Assembly (NCBI RefSeq): GCF_019599045.1
Contig: NZ_CP080623.1
Location: 1,944,501 to 2,008,500 of the forward strand
Reading direction: 5' to 3'
Length of the DNA stretch: 64,000 bases
DNA from: Roseovarius sp. SCSIO 43702
GTDB lineage: Bacteria; Pseudomonadota; Alphaproteobacteria; Rhodobacterales; Rhodobacteraceae
Translations under genes and position numbers: made by a program
The notes under the pieces: model-generated
What the model was told of the DNA's origin: nothing
The model's database searches: none
What the model saw: the letters and a program-made list of their open reading frames with translations, nothing else
Shown here: one piece after another, positions 28,082 through 38,720 of the stretch
Numbering within the stretch: position 1 is the stretch's first letter
Layout of the letters: each line of letters starts with the position of its first letter

Positions 28082-28113
28082 CGCACTAACAATAATAATC
28101 ATCTGTCAGTGCG
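28082..28113 (-). promoter_or_regulatory. Operator/promoter dyad of the ccdAB cassette
   Basis: Arms CGCACTAACA and TGTCAGTGCG form a 10-bp inverted repeat with one mismatch and a 12-bp AT-rich centre. The centre, read leftward, contains TATTAT, a plausible -10 element. It lies 21 bp before the antitoxin ATG, as expected for an RHH antitoxin operator. Confidence 0.55.
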
Positions 28114-28230
28114 AGGCAAGGCTCGGATGTCAGGCCATCGAAGATATTTTCGAGCCACACCCAAGCTGACCTCTCCCTCTGAAGGTCCGTCAAGTGTCTT
28201 TCCTGAAAGGGGATGTTGGCCACAGCGCGG

Positions 28231-28293
28231 GCAACAGAAGTGAATATTTCAACATCTGCCGTAAGGGGCTGGGCGGGGAGATCCCCCGCCCTT
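28231..28293 (-). repeat. Right copy of the inverted terminator-like repeat
   Basis: The segment 28246-28271 matches 27450-27475 in inverted orientation at 25 of 26 positions. Next to it a hairpin GGGCGGGG-N5-CCCCGCCC (28271-28291) lies just beyond the DAHP synthase stop and probably terminates that gene. Both copies therefore sit in the same orientation relative to the gene they follow. Confidence 0.75.
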
Positions 28294-28320
28294 CCCTGAT
28301 CGGCTCGCCGCGGCCTCGTG

Positions 28321-29688
28321 TCAGACGGCCTGCGCGTGACGCTCCGCGCGCTGCGCCGACAGCTCCTCGGCCACGAGGAACGCCAGTTCGAGCGATTGCG
28401 ACGCGTTGAGGCGCGGGTCGCAGGCCGTGTGGTAGCGGTCGCTCAGGTTCTCGTCGCTCACCGCCTGAACGCCACCGATGCATTCGGTCACGTCCTGCCC
28501 CGTCATCTCGAAATGCACGCCGCCGGGGATCGAACCCTCGGACTTGTGAACCGCGAAGAAATCGCGCACCTCGCGCAGCACCGCGTCGAAGGGCCGGGTC
28601 TTGTAGCCCGAGGCCGACTTGATCGTGTTGCCGTGCATCGGGTCGCAGACCCAGGTGACATTGGCACCTTCCTCGGCCACCGCGCGGATGAGCTTGGGCA
28701 TATGCTCGCCCACCTTGCCGGCGCCGAAACGGTTGATGAGCGTGATGCGCCCTTCCTCGTTGGCCGGGTTCAGCGTCTCGAGCAGGCGCTTCAGGTCGTC
28801 GGTGGTGATCGACGGTCCGCATTTCACCCCGATCGGGTTCAGCACGCCGCGCAGGAACTCCACATGCGCGCCATCGGGTTGCCGCGTGCGGTCGCCGATC
28901 CACAGGAAATGCCCCGACCCGGCAAGCCACTTGCCGCTCGTCGTGTCCACCCGCGTCAGCGCCTCCTCGTATTCCAGAAGCAGGCTCTCGTGGCTGGTGT
29001 AGAAATCCACCGTCTGAAGCGTGTGCGCGGTGTTGCTGTCGACGCCCGCGGCCTTCATGAAATCCAGCGTGTCGCTGATCCGGCTCGCCATCTCGCGATA
29101 GCGCTCCGCCTTCTCGCCCTCGGTGAAGCCCAGCGTCCAGGCATGGACCTGGTGCACATCCGCGTAACCACCCGTCGAAAACGCGCGGATCAGGTTGAGC
29201 GTCGCGGCCGCCTGCGTATAGGCCCGCAGCATCTTCTCGGGATCGGGGATGCGCGCCTCGGGTGTGAAATCCAGGTCGTTGATGATGTCGCCGCGATAGC
29301 TCGGCAGTTCCACACCCTCGACCGTTTCGGTGGGCGCGCTGCGCGGCTTGGCGAACTGACCGGCCATGCGGCCCACCTTGATCACCGGCACCTTCGCGCC
29401 GTAGGTCAGGATCATCGCCATCTGGAGCATGACCTTGAACGTGTCGCGAATGGCATCGGCGCTGAACTGGTCGAACGCCTCGGCGCAGTCACCACCCTGG
29501 AGCAGGAACGCCTCGCCACGCGCGGCCGCACCCAACTGGCGCTTGAGCCTGCGCGCCTCGCCCGCGAAGACGAGCGGCGGATATTTCGAAAGACGCGCCT
29601 CGACATCGTGCAGCGCATCCATATCCACGTAGTCGGGCATCTGGATCCGCGGTTTCTGGCGCCACCCGGATTTCTGCCACTCGCTCAT
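28321..29688 (-). CDS. aroG: Class II 3-deoxy-7-phosphoheptulonate synthase
   Basis: 455-residue class II (plant/Mycobacterium type) DAHP synthase, first step of aromatic amino acid synthesis (PEP + erythrose 4-phosphate). Conserved metal and substrate residues are in [15 protein letters not shown] (Cys ligand), the [12 protein letters not shown] region, [31 protein letters not shown] [10 protein letters not shown], and ECIGG. Length fits the bacterial class II group without extra regulatory domains. ATG 29688 has GGAG 6 bp upstream; the GTG four codons higher overlaps that site. Confidence 0.95.
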   Translation of the reverse strand: MSEWQKSGWRQKPRIQMPDYVDMDALHDVEARLSKYPPLVFAGEARRLKRQLGAAARGEAFLLQGGDCAEAFDQFSADAIRDTFKVMLQMAMILTYGAKVPVIKVGRMAGQFAKPRSAPTETVEGVELPSYRGDIINDLDFTPEARIPDPEKMLRAYTQAAATLNLIRAFSTGGYADVHQVHAWTLGFTEGEKAERYREMASRISDTLDFMKAAGVDSNTAHTLQTVDFYTSHESLLLEYEEALTRVDTTSGKWLAGSGHFLWIGDRTRQPDGAHVEFLRGVLNPIGVKCGPSITTDDLKRLLETLNPANEEGRITLINRFGAGKVGEHMPKLIRAVAEEGANVTWVCDPMHGNTIKSASGYKTRPFDAVLREVRDFFAVHKSEGSIPGGVHFEMTGQDVTECIGGVQAVSDENLSDRYHTACDPRLNASQSLELAFLVAEELSAQRAERHAQAV

Positions 29689-29860
29689 GCCGTTCTCCAC
29701 CTTTTAAAGCCATGGGGCGGCCTTATATCGAATACCGTCCCGAAGGGCCATATATGACCATTCCGAAAAGGTTGCAAACTCTGGCCGCGGCCCTTGTGTT
29801 TGACTCGGGTTTCGGGAAAGACGCAGACTGGGACGGGGTGGGCCAGCGGAGTCGTGATCC

Positions 29861-30862
29861 ATGCAGGACGGCGCAAACAGGGCAAGGACGCAGACCGGCA
29901 TCGTGCCGCGCCGCTTCGTCTTCGTGCTCATGGACCGCTTCACGCTGCTGAGCTTCGCATCCGCGCTCGAATGCCTGCGCATCGCCAACCGCATGGCCGA
30001 GGCCACGCTCTACGAATGGACGATCATCGGCGACTCGGAGGATGCCGTGCCTTGCTCGGCCGGCTCGCGCTTCCAGATCGACGGCGGGCTGTGTGAACTC
30101 AGCCGCGACGACACCGTGCTTCTCTGCGGCGGCGTCGACGTGCACCAGCACACAACGAAACGTCTGCTGAGCTGGCTCCGGCGCGAGGCCCGGCGCGGCC
30201 TGCCTATCGGCGGGCTCTGCACCGCGTCCTATACCATGGCCAAGGCGGGTCTGCTCGACGGCAAGCGCGCGACGATCCACTGGGAAAACCACGACAGCTT
30301 CCTCGAGGAGTTCGACGAGGTGGACCTCACCAAGTCGGTCTTCACCGTCGACGGCAACCGCATGACGACCGCGGGCGGCACGTCCTCGATCGACCTCATG
30401 CTGCACCTCATCGCCGAGCATCACGACGAGAAGCTCGCCAACGCCGTGGCCGATCAGCTCATCTATTCGTCGATCCGCACCGACCAGGACACGCAGCGCC
30501 TTTCGGTGCCCACGCGCATCGGTGTGCGCCATCCGAAGCTGAGCCAGGTGATCCAGATGATGGAGGCCAATATCGAGGAGCCGATCTCGCCCTCGATCCT
30601 CGCGCGCGACGCGGGCATGTCCACGAGGCAGCTTGAACGGCTCTTTCGCCGCTACCTCTCGCGCAGCCCCAAGCGCTACTACATGGAACTCCGCCTGCAA
30701 AAGGCGCGCAACCTGCTGATGCAGACCGACATGACGGTCATCAACGTGGCGCTCGCCTGCGGCTTCTCCTCGCCGTCGCATTTCTCGAAATGCTACCGCG
30801 CGCATTACCAGACGACGCCCTATCGCGAGCGCGGCTCGCACTCCTCGCGGTTGTCTGTCTGA
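29861..30862 (+). CDS. GlxA-family transcriptional regulator (DJ-1/PfpI domain + AraC HTH)
   Basis: 333-residue regulator. An N-terminal class I glutamine-amidotransferase-like domain (residues ~18-190) keeps the Cys120 in IGGLCTASYTMAKAGLLDG. A C-terminal AraC domain (~220-325) has two HTHs: SPSILARDAGMSTRQLERLFR and INVALACGFSSPSHFSKCYR. It resembles the GbdR/CdhR group that activates glycine betaine or carnitine breakdown, but no such genes are adjacent, so its target is unknown. GGAG lies 10 bp before ATG 29861. It is divergent from the DAHP synthase gene. Confidence 0.88.
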   Translation: MQDGANRARTQTGIVPRRFVFVLMDRFTLLSFASALECLRIANRMAEATLYEWTIIGDSEDAVPCSAGSRFQIDGGLCELSRDDTVLLCGGVDVHQHTTKRLLSWLRREARRGLPIGGLCTASYTMAKAGLLDGKRATIHWENHDSFLEEFDEVDLTKSVFTVDGNRMTTAGGTSSIDLMLHLIAEHHDEKLANAVADQLIYSSIRTDQDTQRLSVPTRIGVRHPKLSQVIQMMEANIEEPISPSILARDAGMSTRQLERLFRRYLSRSPKRYYMELRLQKARNLLMQTDMTVINVALACGFSSPSHFSKCYRAHYQTTPYRERGSHSSRLSV

Positions 30863-30950
30863 CGCAGCGGACCCCGACGTCCACCTTGCCGAACGGGTCG
30901 GGGAGCGGATTTTTCACTCCTGCGTCAGCGCAGCCCCGTCCGCCGCATCA

Positions 30951-32045
30951 TCACGGGGGTGACAGCCTGTAAAGCGCCCCATCCGCCTCGGAGAGATACC
31001 AGATCGCCCCGTCCGGCGCCTCCTCGATGGCCCGCACGCGGCCCGTCTGCGGACCCTCGATCGTCTCGCGCAATTCCAGCGGATCGCCCGCCAGAACCGC
31101 GATATGCCCGAACTTGAGCGACCCGATGAAGTGATGCCCCTCCCAGTCGGGCCACATCCTGCCCGAGTAGATCATGTGCCCCGATGGCGCGATGGACGGG
31201 TCCCAGTAGAACGCGGGTTGCTCCATCCCCTCCTTCGAGCTGCCCTCGGGAAAGGGTGCGCCGGAATAATGCGTGCCGTAGGAAATGACGGGCCAGCCGT
31301 AATTCGCGCCCTTCTTCACGCGATTGACCTCGTCGCCGCCCTTCGCGCCATGTTCGCTCACCCAAAGCTGGCCCTCGGCATCGAGCGCCGCGCCCTGCGG
31401 GTTGCGATGCCCGTAGGACCAGATCTCGGGCTGCGCCCCTTCCCGGTCGAGGAACGGGTTGCCCTCGGCGTGCGCCCCCTGTCGCGTGATGCGGATGACC
31501 GAGCCGTTCTCGCGGCTCAGATCCTGCGCCGAGGGGCGATCGCCCCGCTCGCCGACCGTCACGAAAAGCGTGCCGTCGGGCGCCTCGACCACGCGTGACC
31601 CGAAATGCCGCCCGCCGGTCGATCCCGGCTCCATCTCCCAGATGACGCGCCAATCCCGCAGCGCCGTGGCGTCTTCCGAGAGCCGCGCCACCGCCACCGC
31701 CGTGCCCGCGCCCGCCTCCTGCGGCGTGGCGAAGGTGAAGATCACCTCGCGCGTGGCGCCGAAATCGCGCGGCACCAGCACGTCGAGCAATCCGCCCTGC
31801 CCCTGCGCTGCGACCTTGCCCACGCCCGACACCTCGTGGCGCGTGCCGGTCGGCTCCAGCCGCCAGAGCCGCCCCGCGCGTTCGGTCACGAGGACGTCGC
31901 CCCCGGGCAGGAAGTCGAACGCCCAGGGCACCCGCAGATCGTCCGCCATCACCGAAACCGCGAGATCGCCCTGTGATGTCTCCAGAGCCCTGAGCGGCGT
32001 GGCCGCCATCAGGATGAGCGTCGTGACAAGTAGAAGCTGTCGCAT
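30951..32045 (-). CDS. PQQ-dependent sugar dehydrogenase family protein (periplasmic)
   Basis: 364-residue six-bladed beta-propeller of the glucose/sorbosone dehydrogenase family (soluble aldose sugar dehydrogenase, YliI-like). A Sec signal peptide (MRQLLLVTTLILMAATPLRA) is followed by LRVPWAFDFLPGGDVLVTERAGRLW, the catalytic-region motif GGRHFGSRVVEAPDGTLFVTVGERGD and YGHRNPQG. It likely oxidises sugars or aldehydes in the periplasm if PQQ is available; no pqq genes are in the window. It converges on the GlxA regulator and is followed upstream by dxs on the same strand with 65 bp between. Confidence 0.88.
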   Translation of the reverse strand: MRQLLLVTTLILMAATPLRALETSQGDLAVSVMADDLRVPWAFDFLPGGDVLVTERAGRLWRLEPTGTRHEVSGVGKVAAQGQGGLLDVLVPRDFGATREVIFTFATPQEAGAGTAVAVARLSEDATALRDWRVIWEMEPGSTGGRHFGSRVVEAPDGTLFVTVGERGDRPSAQDLSRENGSVIRITRQGAHAEGNPFLDREGAQPEIWSYGHRNPQGAALDAEGQLWVSEHGAKGGDEVNRVKKGANYGWPVISYGTHYSGAPFPEGSSKEGMEQPAFYWDPSIAPSGHMIYSGRMWPDWEGHHFIGSLKFGHIAVLAGDPLELRETIEGPQTGRVRAIEEAPDGAIWYLSEADGALYRLSPP

Positions 32046-32110
32046 GATCCCTCCTCAGTCATGGAAGGACATAGCGCATTCGCCCGCGATTTTCGAGGTG
32101 ACGCCGGGTC

Positions 32111-34039
32111 TCAGGCCCGCTTGTCGCTGATCTTCGCCACGTCGAGCAGCCGCAGCGCCATGGCCTCGATGTCCTCGGCCCCGAGCCCCGCGACGCGGTA
32201 CATGTCCTCGGGGCTGGCCTGGTCGATGAAGATATCGGGGAGCACCATTGCGCGGAATTTCAGCCCCGCATCGAAAACGCCCTCATTCGCAAGAAGTTGC
32301 GCCACGTGGCTGCCGAAGCCGCCCACCGCGCCTTCCTCGATGGTGATGAGTGCCTCGTGGCGCGCGGCCAGGTCCAGGACGAGATCGCGGTCGAGCGGTT
32401 TGGCGAAACGCGCGTCCGCGATGGTGGGCGTGATCCCGCGCGCGCGCAGCGCCTCGGCGGCGCGGCGCACCTCCGCGAGGCGCGTGCCGTAGGACAGGAT
32501 CGCTACCCCCTGCCCCTCGGTGATGATCCGCCCCTTGCCGATCTCCAGCACCTCGCCCCGCTCCGGAAGCTCGATCCCCACCCCCTCTCCGCGCGGATAG
32601 CGGAACGCGATGGGCCCCTCGTCATGCGCGGCGGCGGTGGCCACCATGTGCACGAGCTCCGCCTCGTCGGCGGCGGCCATGACGGTGAAGCCCGGCAGGT
32701 TCGACAGGAACGCGATATCATAGCTGCCCGCATGGGTCGCGCCATCGGCCCCCACGAGGCCCGCGCGGTCGATGGCGAAACGCACCGGCAGGCGCTGGAT
32801 CGCCACGTCATGCACCACCTGGTCATAGCCGCGCTGCAAGAAGGTCGAATAGATCGCGCAGAAGGGCCGCATCCCGCCGGCGGCGAGCGCGGCTGAGAAG
32901 GTCACGGCGTGCTGCTCGGCGATTCCCACGTCGAAACAGCGGCTTGGATAGCGTGCCTCGAGCTTCTTCAGGCCGGTGCCATCGGGCATCGCGGCGGTCA
33001 CGGCACAGATGCGGTCATCCTCGCCCGCATGCCGGACCAGAGCGTCGCCGAACACGCTGGTATAGCTCGGGGCATTGGGTTTCGCCTTCTGCTGCTCGCC
33101 CGTCACGACGTTGAACTTCGCCGTGGCGTGGCCGCCATCCCGCGCGCCCTCGGCGGGGCCATAGCCCTTGCCCTTGGTGGTCAGCGCGTGGATGAGGATC
33201 GGCCCCGTCGCGCGCTCCTTCACCGTCCGCAGGATCGGCAGGAGCTGGTCCATGTCGTGCCCGTCGATGGGACCGACATAGGAAAATCCCAGTTCCTCGA
33301 AGAGCGTGCCCCCGATGGCCAGACCCTTGAGCATGTCCCGCGCGCGTTTCGCGCCCTCCTGGAACGGCCCCGGCAGCAGGCTCACCGCGCCCTTGGCGGC
33401 TGCCTTCAACTCCTGGAAAGGCGCCTCGGCATAAAGCTTCGAGAGGTAGGACGAAAGCGCGCCCACCGGCGGCGCGATGGACATCTCGTTGTCGTTCAGG
33501 ATCACGATGAGACGTTTCTTGAGATGGCCCGCGTTGTTCATCGCCTCGAAGGCCATGCCCGCGCTCATCGCGCCGTCGCCGATCACCGCGATGGCGTCGC
33601 CATGGCCCGTCTCGCACGCCCCGCCGAGGTCACGCGCCACGGCGAAGCCGAGCGCGGCGCTGATCGAGGTCGAGCTATGCGCCGCCCCGAACGGATCGTA
33701 GGGGCTTTCGGACCGCTTCGTGAAGCCGCTCAGCCCGTCCTTCTGACGCAGCGTGTTCATGCGGTGCCGCCGCCCGGTCAGGATCTTGTGCGGGTAGCTC
33801 TGGTGGCTCACGTCCCAGATGATCTTGTCGCGCGGCGCGTCGAACACCGCGTGCAGCGCGACGGTCAGTTCGACGACGCCCAGCCCCGCGCCGAGATGCC
33901 CGCCGGTTTTCGACACGGCGGCGATCGTCTCGGCCCGCAGCTCGTCGGCCAGCCGCGACAACTCGGCATCGCTCATCCGCTTGAGATCGGACGGGGATTG
34001 CACCCGGTCCAGAAGCGGTGTCTTGGTGGCGTCCGACAT
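32111..34039 (-). CDS. dxs: 1-deoxy-D-xylulose-5-phosphate synthase
   Basis: 642-residue thiamine-diphosphate enzyme joining pyruvate and glyceraldehyde 3-phosphate, the entry to the MEP isoprenoid pathway. The N-terminal [16 protein letters not shown] and [12 protein letters not shown] are followed by the ThDP motif [16 protein letters not shown] and the transketolase-type [16 protein letters not shown] and [18 protein letters not shown] 34039 gives the family start; the frame is open 31 codons higher through the ispA tail. Third gene of xseB-ispA-dxs. Confidence 0.96.
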   Translation of the reverse strand: MSDATKTPLLDRVQSPSDLKRMSDAELSRLADELRAETIAAVSKTGGHLGAGLGVVELTVALHAVFDAPRDKIIWDVSHQSYPHKILTGRRHRMNTLRQKDGLSGFTKRSESPYDPFGAAHSSTSISAALGFAVARDLGGACETGHGDAIAVIGDGAMSAGMAFEAMNNAGHLKKRLIVILNDNEMSIAPPVGALSSYLSKLYAEAPFQELKAAAKGAVSLLPGPFQEGAKRARDMLKGLAIGGTLFEELGFSYVGPIDGHDMDQLLPILRTVKERATGPILIHALTTKGKGYGPAEGARDGGHATAKFNVVTGEQQKAKPNAPSYTSVFGDALVRHAGEDDRICAVTAAMPDGTGLKKLEARYPSRCFDVGIAEQHAVTFSAALAAGGMRPFCAIYSTFLQRGYDQVVHDVAIQRLPVRFAIDRAGLVGADGATHAGSYDIAFLSNLPGFTVMAAADEAELVHMVATAAAHDEGPIAFRYPRGEGVGIELPERGEVLEIGKGRIITEGQGVAILSYGTRLAEVRRAAEALRARGITPTIADARFAKPLDRDLVLDLAARHEALITIEEGAVGGFGSHVAQLLANEGVFDAGLKFRAMVLPDIFIDQASPEDMYRVAGLGAEDIEAMALRLLDVAKISDKRA

Positions 34040-34065
34040 GGGGCTACAGGTCCTCGTGGCTGGCG

Positions 34066-34929
34066 TCAGCTTTCGCGAGCGATAACGAACCGCGCCAAGG
34101 CCTGCAAGTCGCGCGCCTCGCTCCCGTAACAAGATAGCGCGGCCCCGGCCTCGTCAACAAGCGCCGCCGCGCGCGCCTTCGCGCCGTCCAGCCCCAGGAG
34201 CGATACGAAAGTGGCCTTGCCCGCCCGCGCGTCCTTGCCCACCGCCTTGCCGGTCATCGCCGCATCCCCCTCGACGTCGAGCACGTCGTCGGCGATCTGG
34301 AACGCGAGACCCAGGGCCGAGGCATAGCGTTCGAGCGGGCCGGTATCGGCACCCGCCATCACCGCGCCCGCCGTCCCGGCCCAACCGATGAGCGCGCCGG
34401 TCTTGCCGGCCTGGAGCGCCGTGATCGCCTCGAGGTCGAGCGGCGTCTCGGCGCTCTCGGCCGCGATGTCGAGCGCCTGGCCCAGCACCATGCCCTGCGC
34501 CCCCGCCGCCCGTGCGAGCCCGAGGGTCAGCGCCGCGCGGGTCTCGGACGGGCCAACCTCGGGCGCCGCCACGCATTCGAAGGCCAGCGCCTGCAACGCA
34601 TCCCCGGTCAGGATCGCCGTCGCCTCGTCCCACCTGCGATGCACCGTCGGACGCCCGCGCCGCAGGTCGTCGTCATCCATGCAGGGCAGATCGTCGTGAA
34701 CGAGGCTGTAGGCATGCAGGAACTCGATCCCCGACGCCGGCCAGAGCGCGCGCGCCACCGGAATGTCGTGAAGCCGGGCACTCTCGATCACGAGGAAGGC
34801 GCGCAGGCGCTTGCCGCCCTCGCTCGCATAGCGCATCGCGTCGTGCAGGGGCTCGCGGCCCAGCGGTGCCAATATCGCCTCCATGTGGCGCGACACGTCG
34901 CGCGCCACCTCGCCCAGCCGCGCGCGCAC
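34066..34929 (-). CDS. ispA: Farnesyl diphosphate synthase (short-chain polyprenyl synthase)
   Basis: 287-residue trans-prenyltransferase. The first aspartate-rich motif is in [19 protein letters not shown], the second in [12 protein letters not shown], and [10 protein letters not shown] binds the diphosphate. It makes farnesyl diphosphate from IPP and DMAPP. It starts with GTG, because no ATG is in frame upstream before the coding region of xseB; the start lies 4 bp after the xseB stop, so translation is probably coupled. Confidence 0.93.
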   Translation of the reverse strand: MRARLGEVARDVSRHMEAILAPLGREPLHDAMRYASEGGKRLRAFLVIESARLHDIPVARALWPASGIEFLHAYSLVHDDLPCMDDDDLRRGRPTVHRRWDEATAILTGDALQALAFECVAAPEVGPSETRAALTLGLARAAGAQGMVLGQALDIAAESAETPLDLEAITALQAGKTGALIGWAGTAGAVMAGADTGPLERYASALGLAFQIADDVLDVEGDAAMTGKAVGKDARAGKATFVSLLGLDGAKARAAALVDEAGAALSCYGSEARDLQALARFVIARES

Positions 34930-34933
34930 CGGC

Positions 34934-35176
34934 TCAGAGATCCGCGACCGGCGTCGTGCCCGTGGGCTGACCGTCCTTGTCGAGCGTGATCGCCGCCACC
35001 TTCTCCTCGGCTTCCTTGAGCTTGGTTTCGCAGCGTTTCTTCAGTTTCGCGCCCCGCTCGTAAAGGGTGATCGATTCCTCGAGCGCCACGTCCCCCCGCT
35101 CGAGCTTGGCCACCACCGATTCGAGTTCGCGCATGGCGTCCTCGAAGCTCATCTGGTTCACGTCCGCGTCGCTCAT
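34934..35176 (-). CDS. xseB: Exodeoxyribonuclease VII small subunit
   Basis: 80-residue XseB with the conserved FEDAMRELESVVAKLERGDVALEESITLYERGAKLKKRCETKL helical hairpin. It partners the large subunit XseA (not in the window) for single-strand DNA degradation. ATG 35176 with an AGGTGAG site gives the normal length. xseB-ispA-dxs is a widespread operon. Confidence 0.94.
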   Translation of the reverse strand: MSDADVNQMSFEDAMRELESVVAKLERGDVALEESITLYERGAKLKKRCETKLKEAEEKVAAITLDKDGQPTGTTPVADL

Positions 35177-35295
35177 CGTCTCACCTTTTCTCTGGCCTCG
35201 GACACCGACCATATCGCCGGGGCCGACGGGGTTCAATCGCGCGCGGCATGTCACGCGGCGGTTGACCGCGCGCCACCCCTGCGGGACTGTGCGGC

Positions 35296-36255
35296 ATGGG
35301 GCAAGGACCGACCGATCTCGACACGCTCATCGCGCTCACCGCCCGGATCGAGGCCGCGCGGGCCGATGATCCCGCGCTCGCGGCCTGCGAGCCGGGCGAG
35401 CTTCTCCGGCATGTCCCGGACAAGCGCGCGCTTCTGCGTTGCCGGCTGGGCAGTAGGGCCGCCATCATGCGGCTTGGCCTCGCGCCGGGCGGTTCGGCCA
35501 ATGCCCGCACCTGGGCTGAGATGCGCCGCCTCTGGCCGCATATGTCCGACGGCGACGCCCGCATCGCCGAGCCGCTGCATTTCAACGCGCCGCACGACCT
35601 TCTGTTGGTCGAGGACGTGGCGGGCGAGCCGCTTCTGCCGGTGATCCGCCGCGCCCGCGCAGGTCCGGCGCGCACCCGCCACCTCGCCCCCGCCGCGCAT
35701 TGGCTGCGCAAGGTCACCCGGACAAGCGAGGCCACGGCACCCGCGCGCCCCGCCCCCTGGCTCGAACGCGCCGCGAAAGCCGCGACCGAACAGCCGTTCC
35801 CCGCGCTGGCCGGTCTCGAGCAACGGATTCTCCCGCATCTTCAGGCGCTTGCGGCGCGTCTTGAAGGCAGGGACTGGCGCGTCGCGATCTCTCACGGAGA
35901 TTTTCACCCGAACAATCTCATCCTGAGCGGCACCCGCCTCACCGGGATCGACATCGGCGGCTCCTCGTCGCTGCCCATCTACAAGGACATGGCCCGTTTC
36001 CTCATGCACATGGGGCGGCGCGACATAGACGTTTCGGGCGCGTGGTGGATGGGCGTGGATCGCAGCATTGCCCGCGCATTCGGTGATGCGTTCGACCTCT
36101 CCGACTTCGAAACAGATGTGGTCCTGCCCTTCTTCCTGGGCGTCGAGGCCCTCATTCGCGTGGAAAGCGACAGCTTGCCATCGTCGCGCATCAAGCGCGC
36201 CGAACGGATGTATCGCCGCCTTCTGGCCGATCTGGAAACCACGCGGAAGGCGTAG
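35296..36255 (+). CDS. APH-fold phosphotransferase family protein
   Basis: 319-residue protein with an aminoglycoside/choline-kinase-like C-terminal lobe. The catalytic loop is ISHGDFHPNNLIL and the metal-binding Asp lies in GIDIGGSS, which replaces the usual DFxxA pattern. The N-terminal lobe is short and has no clear glycine-rich loop. Substrate is unknown; nothing points to antibiotic resistance. It is divergent from xseB and converges on lon. Confidence 0.75.
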   Translation: MGQGPTDLDTLIALTARIEAARADDPALAACEPGELLRHVPDKRALLRCRLGSRAAIMRLGLAPGGSANARTWAEMRRLWPHMSDGDARIAEPLHFNAPHDLLLVEDVAGEPLLPVIRRARAGPARTRHLAPAAHWLRKVTRTSEATAPARPAPWLERAAKAATEQPFPALAGLEQRILPHLQALAARLEGRDWRVAISHGDFHPNNLILSGTRLTGIDIGGSSSLPIYKDMARFLMHMGRRDIDVSGAWWMGVDRSIARAFGDAFDLSDFETDVVLPFFLGVEALIRVESDSLPSSRIKRAERMYRRLLADLETTRKA

Positions 36256-36265
36256 GCGAAAAAGA

Positions 36266-36300
36266 AAAAGACCCCTGGAATCAGGGGCCTTTCGGTCTTT
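36266..36300. terminator. Bidirectional terminator between the APH-fold gene and lon
   Basis: Inner stem CCCCTG-GAAT-CAGGGG (36272-36287) is enclosed by AAAGACC upstream and GGTCTTT downstream, giving an extended hairpin. A-rich sequence on the left and TTTCTT on the right provide T-runs on both strands, the best intrinsic terminator in the window. Confidence 0.8.
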
Positions 36301-36311
36301 CTTCAACCGGT

Positions 36312-38720
36312 TCAGTGTGCCGTTGCGCCCGGTCCGTCCTGCGGCTTGAGCGCGGCTTCGGCGGCCGCGGCCTCTTCCGCGGCCTCGTCCCACTCCACCG
36401 CGACCGGCGTCTCGACCAGCGCGTGTTTCAGCACTTCCGAGACATGGCTCACCGGAATGATCTCCAGCCCCTCCTTCACATTGTCGGGGATATCGACCAG
36501 GTCCTTCTCGTTTTCCTCGGGGATCAGCACCGTCTTGATGCCGCCCCTGAGCGCCGCGAGAAGTTTCTCCTTGAGCCCGCCGATGGCCAGTGCATTGCCG
36601 CGCAACGTCACCTCGCCGGTCATGGCGATATCCTTGCGCACCGGGATGCCCGTCAGCACCGACACGATGGACGTGACCATCGCGAGGCCCGCCGACGGAC
36701 CGTCCTTGGGCGTCGCGCCCTCGGGGACGTGGACGTGGATGTCCCACTTCTCGAAGCGCGGCGGCTTGATGCCGATCTGCGGGCTGATCGAGCGCACGTA
36801 GCTCGAGGCCGCGTCGATCGATTCCTTCATCACGTCGCCAAGCTTCCCGGTGGTCTTCATCCGGCCCTTGCCCGGCAGGCGCAGCGCCTCGATATTGAGC
36901 AGCTCGCCGCCGACCGAGGTATAGGCCAGACCCGTCACGACACCCACCTGGTCCTGCTCTTCGGCAAGGCCGTAGCGGTATTTCTTGACGCCCAGGAAAT
37001 CGTCGAGGTTGTCGGCCGTCACCTCGATGGTCTCGGCCTCCTTCTTGACGATCTTGGTCACCGCCTTGCGTGCCACCTTGGCGATCTCGCGCTCGAGGTT
37101 CCGCACCCCCGCCTCGCGGGTATAGTGGCGGATGATGCCCGTCAGGGCCTCGTCCGAAAGCGCGAACTCCTTCTTCTTCAGACCGTGGTTCTTGATCTGC
37201 TTCTCGATCAGGTGCTGCTTGGCGATCTCGCGCTTCTCGTCCTCGGTGTAGCCCGCGAGCGGGATGATCTCCATCCGGTCGAGAAGCGGCCCCGGCATGT
37301 TGTAGCTGTTGGCCGTGGTCAGGAACATCACGTTCGACAGGTCGTATTCCACCTCGAGATAGTGATCGACGAACGTGCTGTTCTGTTCGGGATCCAGCAC
37401 CTCGAGCATCGCCGAGGCCGGGTCGCCGCGGAAATCCTGGCCCATCTTGTCGATCTCGTCGAGCAGGATGAGCGGGTTCGTCGTCTTGGCCTTCTTCAGC
37501 GCCTGGATGATCTTGCCGGGCATCGAACCGATATAGGTCCGGCGGTGGCCGCGGATCTCGCTCTCGTCGCGCACCCCGCCCAGCGAGATGCGGATGAATT
37601 CGCGGCCCGTGGCCTTCGCCACGGACTTGCCGAGGCTCGTCTTGCCCACGCCCGGCGGGCCCACGAGGCACAGGATCGGCCCCTTGAGCTTCTTCGAGCG
37701 CTGCTGCACGGCGAGGTATTCGACGATCCGTTCCTTGACCTTCTCGAGACCGTAATGGTCCCGGTCGAGGATCTCCTCGGCACGGCGCAGGTCCTTCTTT
37801 ACGCGGGATTTCTTGCCCCACGGAATCGACAGCATCCAGTCGAGATAGTTGCGCACGACCGTCGCCTCGGCGCTCATCGGGCTCATGTTCTTGAGCTTCT
37901 TGAGCTCGGCTTCGGCCTTCTCGCGCGCTTCCTTGCTGAGCTTGGTCTCCTTGATGCGCGCCTCGAGCTCGGCCACTTCGCCTTCGCCCTCCTCGCCATC
38001 GCCAAGCTCCTTCTGAATGGCTTTCATCTGCTCATTCAGATAGTATTCGCGCTGCGTGCGCTCCATCTGGGACTTCACGCGCGTCTTGATCTTCTTCTCG
38101 ACCTGCAACACGCTCATCTCGCCCTGCATGAAGCCATAGACCTTCTCCAGCCGCTCGCTCACGCTCAGCGTCTCGAGCAGATCCTGCTTCTGCGCGACCT
38201 CGATGCCGAGATGCCCCGCCACCAGGTCGGCAAGCTGCGCAGGCTCCCCGGCCTCGTTCACGGCGCTCAGCGCCTCTTCGGGGACGTTCTTCTTGACCTT
38301 GGCATAGCGCGCGAACTCGTCGCCCACGGTGCGCAGAAGCGCCTCGATCGTGGCGGCGTCGCCCGGCACCTCGGTCAGGTACTCGGCCTCGGCTTCGAAA
38401 AATTCGTCGTTCTGGAGATATTCGCGGATACGCACCCGCGCGACCCCCTCGACCAGCACCTTGACGGTGCCGTCGGGCAGCTTGAGAAGCTGCAACACGT
38501 TGGCCAGCACCCCGGTCTTGTAGATGCCGTCCGCGGTGGGATCGTCATCCGCCGGGTCGATCTGGCTCGAAAGCAGGATCTGCTTGTCGTCCTGCATGAC
38601 CTCTTCCAGCGCGCGAACCGATTTCTCGCGGCCCACGAAAAGCGGCACGATCATGTGGGGGAAGACCACGATGTCACGCAGCGGCAGCACCGGATACGAG
38701 GTGTTGAGTGGCTCTTGCAT
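36312..38720 (-). CDS. lon: ATP-dependent protease Lon
   Basis: 802-residue LonA. The N-terminal substrate domain ([26 protein letters not shown]) is followed by a coiled region, the AAA+ module with Walker [12 protein letters not shown], and the protease domain with the Ser of [11 protein letters not shown] and the Lys of [11 protein letters not shown]. It degrades misfolded and regulatory proteins in the cytosol. ATG 38720 follows GAAGGAAAGAGC; the frame is open 19 codons higher. A heat-shock-type promoter lies at 38832-38860. Confidence 0.96.
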   Translation of the reverse strand: MQEPLNTSYPVLPLRDIVVFPHMIVPLFVGREKSVRALEEVMQDDKQILLSSQIDPADDDPTADGIYKTGVLANVLQLLKLPDGTVKVLVEGVARVRIREYLQNDEFFEAEAEYLTEVPGDAATIEALLRTVGDEFARYAKVKKNVPEEALSAVNEAGEPAQLADLVAGHLGIEVAQKQDLLETLSVSERLEKVYGFMQGEMSVLQVEKKIKTRVKSQMERTQREYYLNEQMKAIQKELGDGEEGEGEVAELEARIKETKLSKEAREKAEAELKKLKNMSPMSAEATVVRNYLDWMLSIPWGKKSRVKKDLRRAEEILDRDHYGLEKVKERIVEYLAVQQRSKKLKGPILCLVGPPGVGKTSLGKSVAKATGREFIRISLGGVRDESEIRGHRRTYIGSMPGKIIQALKKAKTTNPLILLDEIDKMGQDFRGDPASAMLEVLDPEQNSTFVDHYLEVEYDLSNVMFLTTANSYNMPGPLLDRMEIIPLAGYTEDEKREIAKQHLIEKQIKNHGLKKKEFALSDEALTGIIRHYTREAGVRNLEREIAKVARKAVTKIVKKEAETIEVTADNLDDFLGVKKYRYGLAEEQDQVGVVTGLAYTSVGGELLNIEALRLPGKGRMKTTGKLGDVMKESIDAASSYVRSISPQIGIKPPRFEKWDIHVHVPEGATPKDGPSAGLAMVTSIVSVLTGIPVRKDIAMTGEVTLRGNALAIGGLKEKLLAALRGGIKTVLIPEENEKDLVDIPDNVKEGLEIIPVSHVSEVLKHALVETPVAVEWDEAAEEAAAAEAALKPQDGPGATAH

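Noticed and set aside
35296..36255. Aminoglycoside resistance gene
   Set aside because: The fold is shared by many kinases; the metal site differs and chromosomal context is housekeeping.
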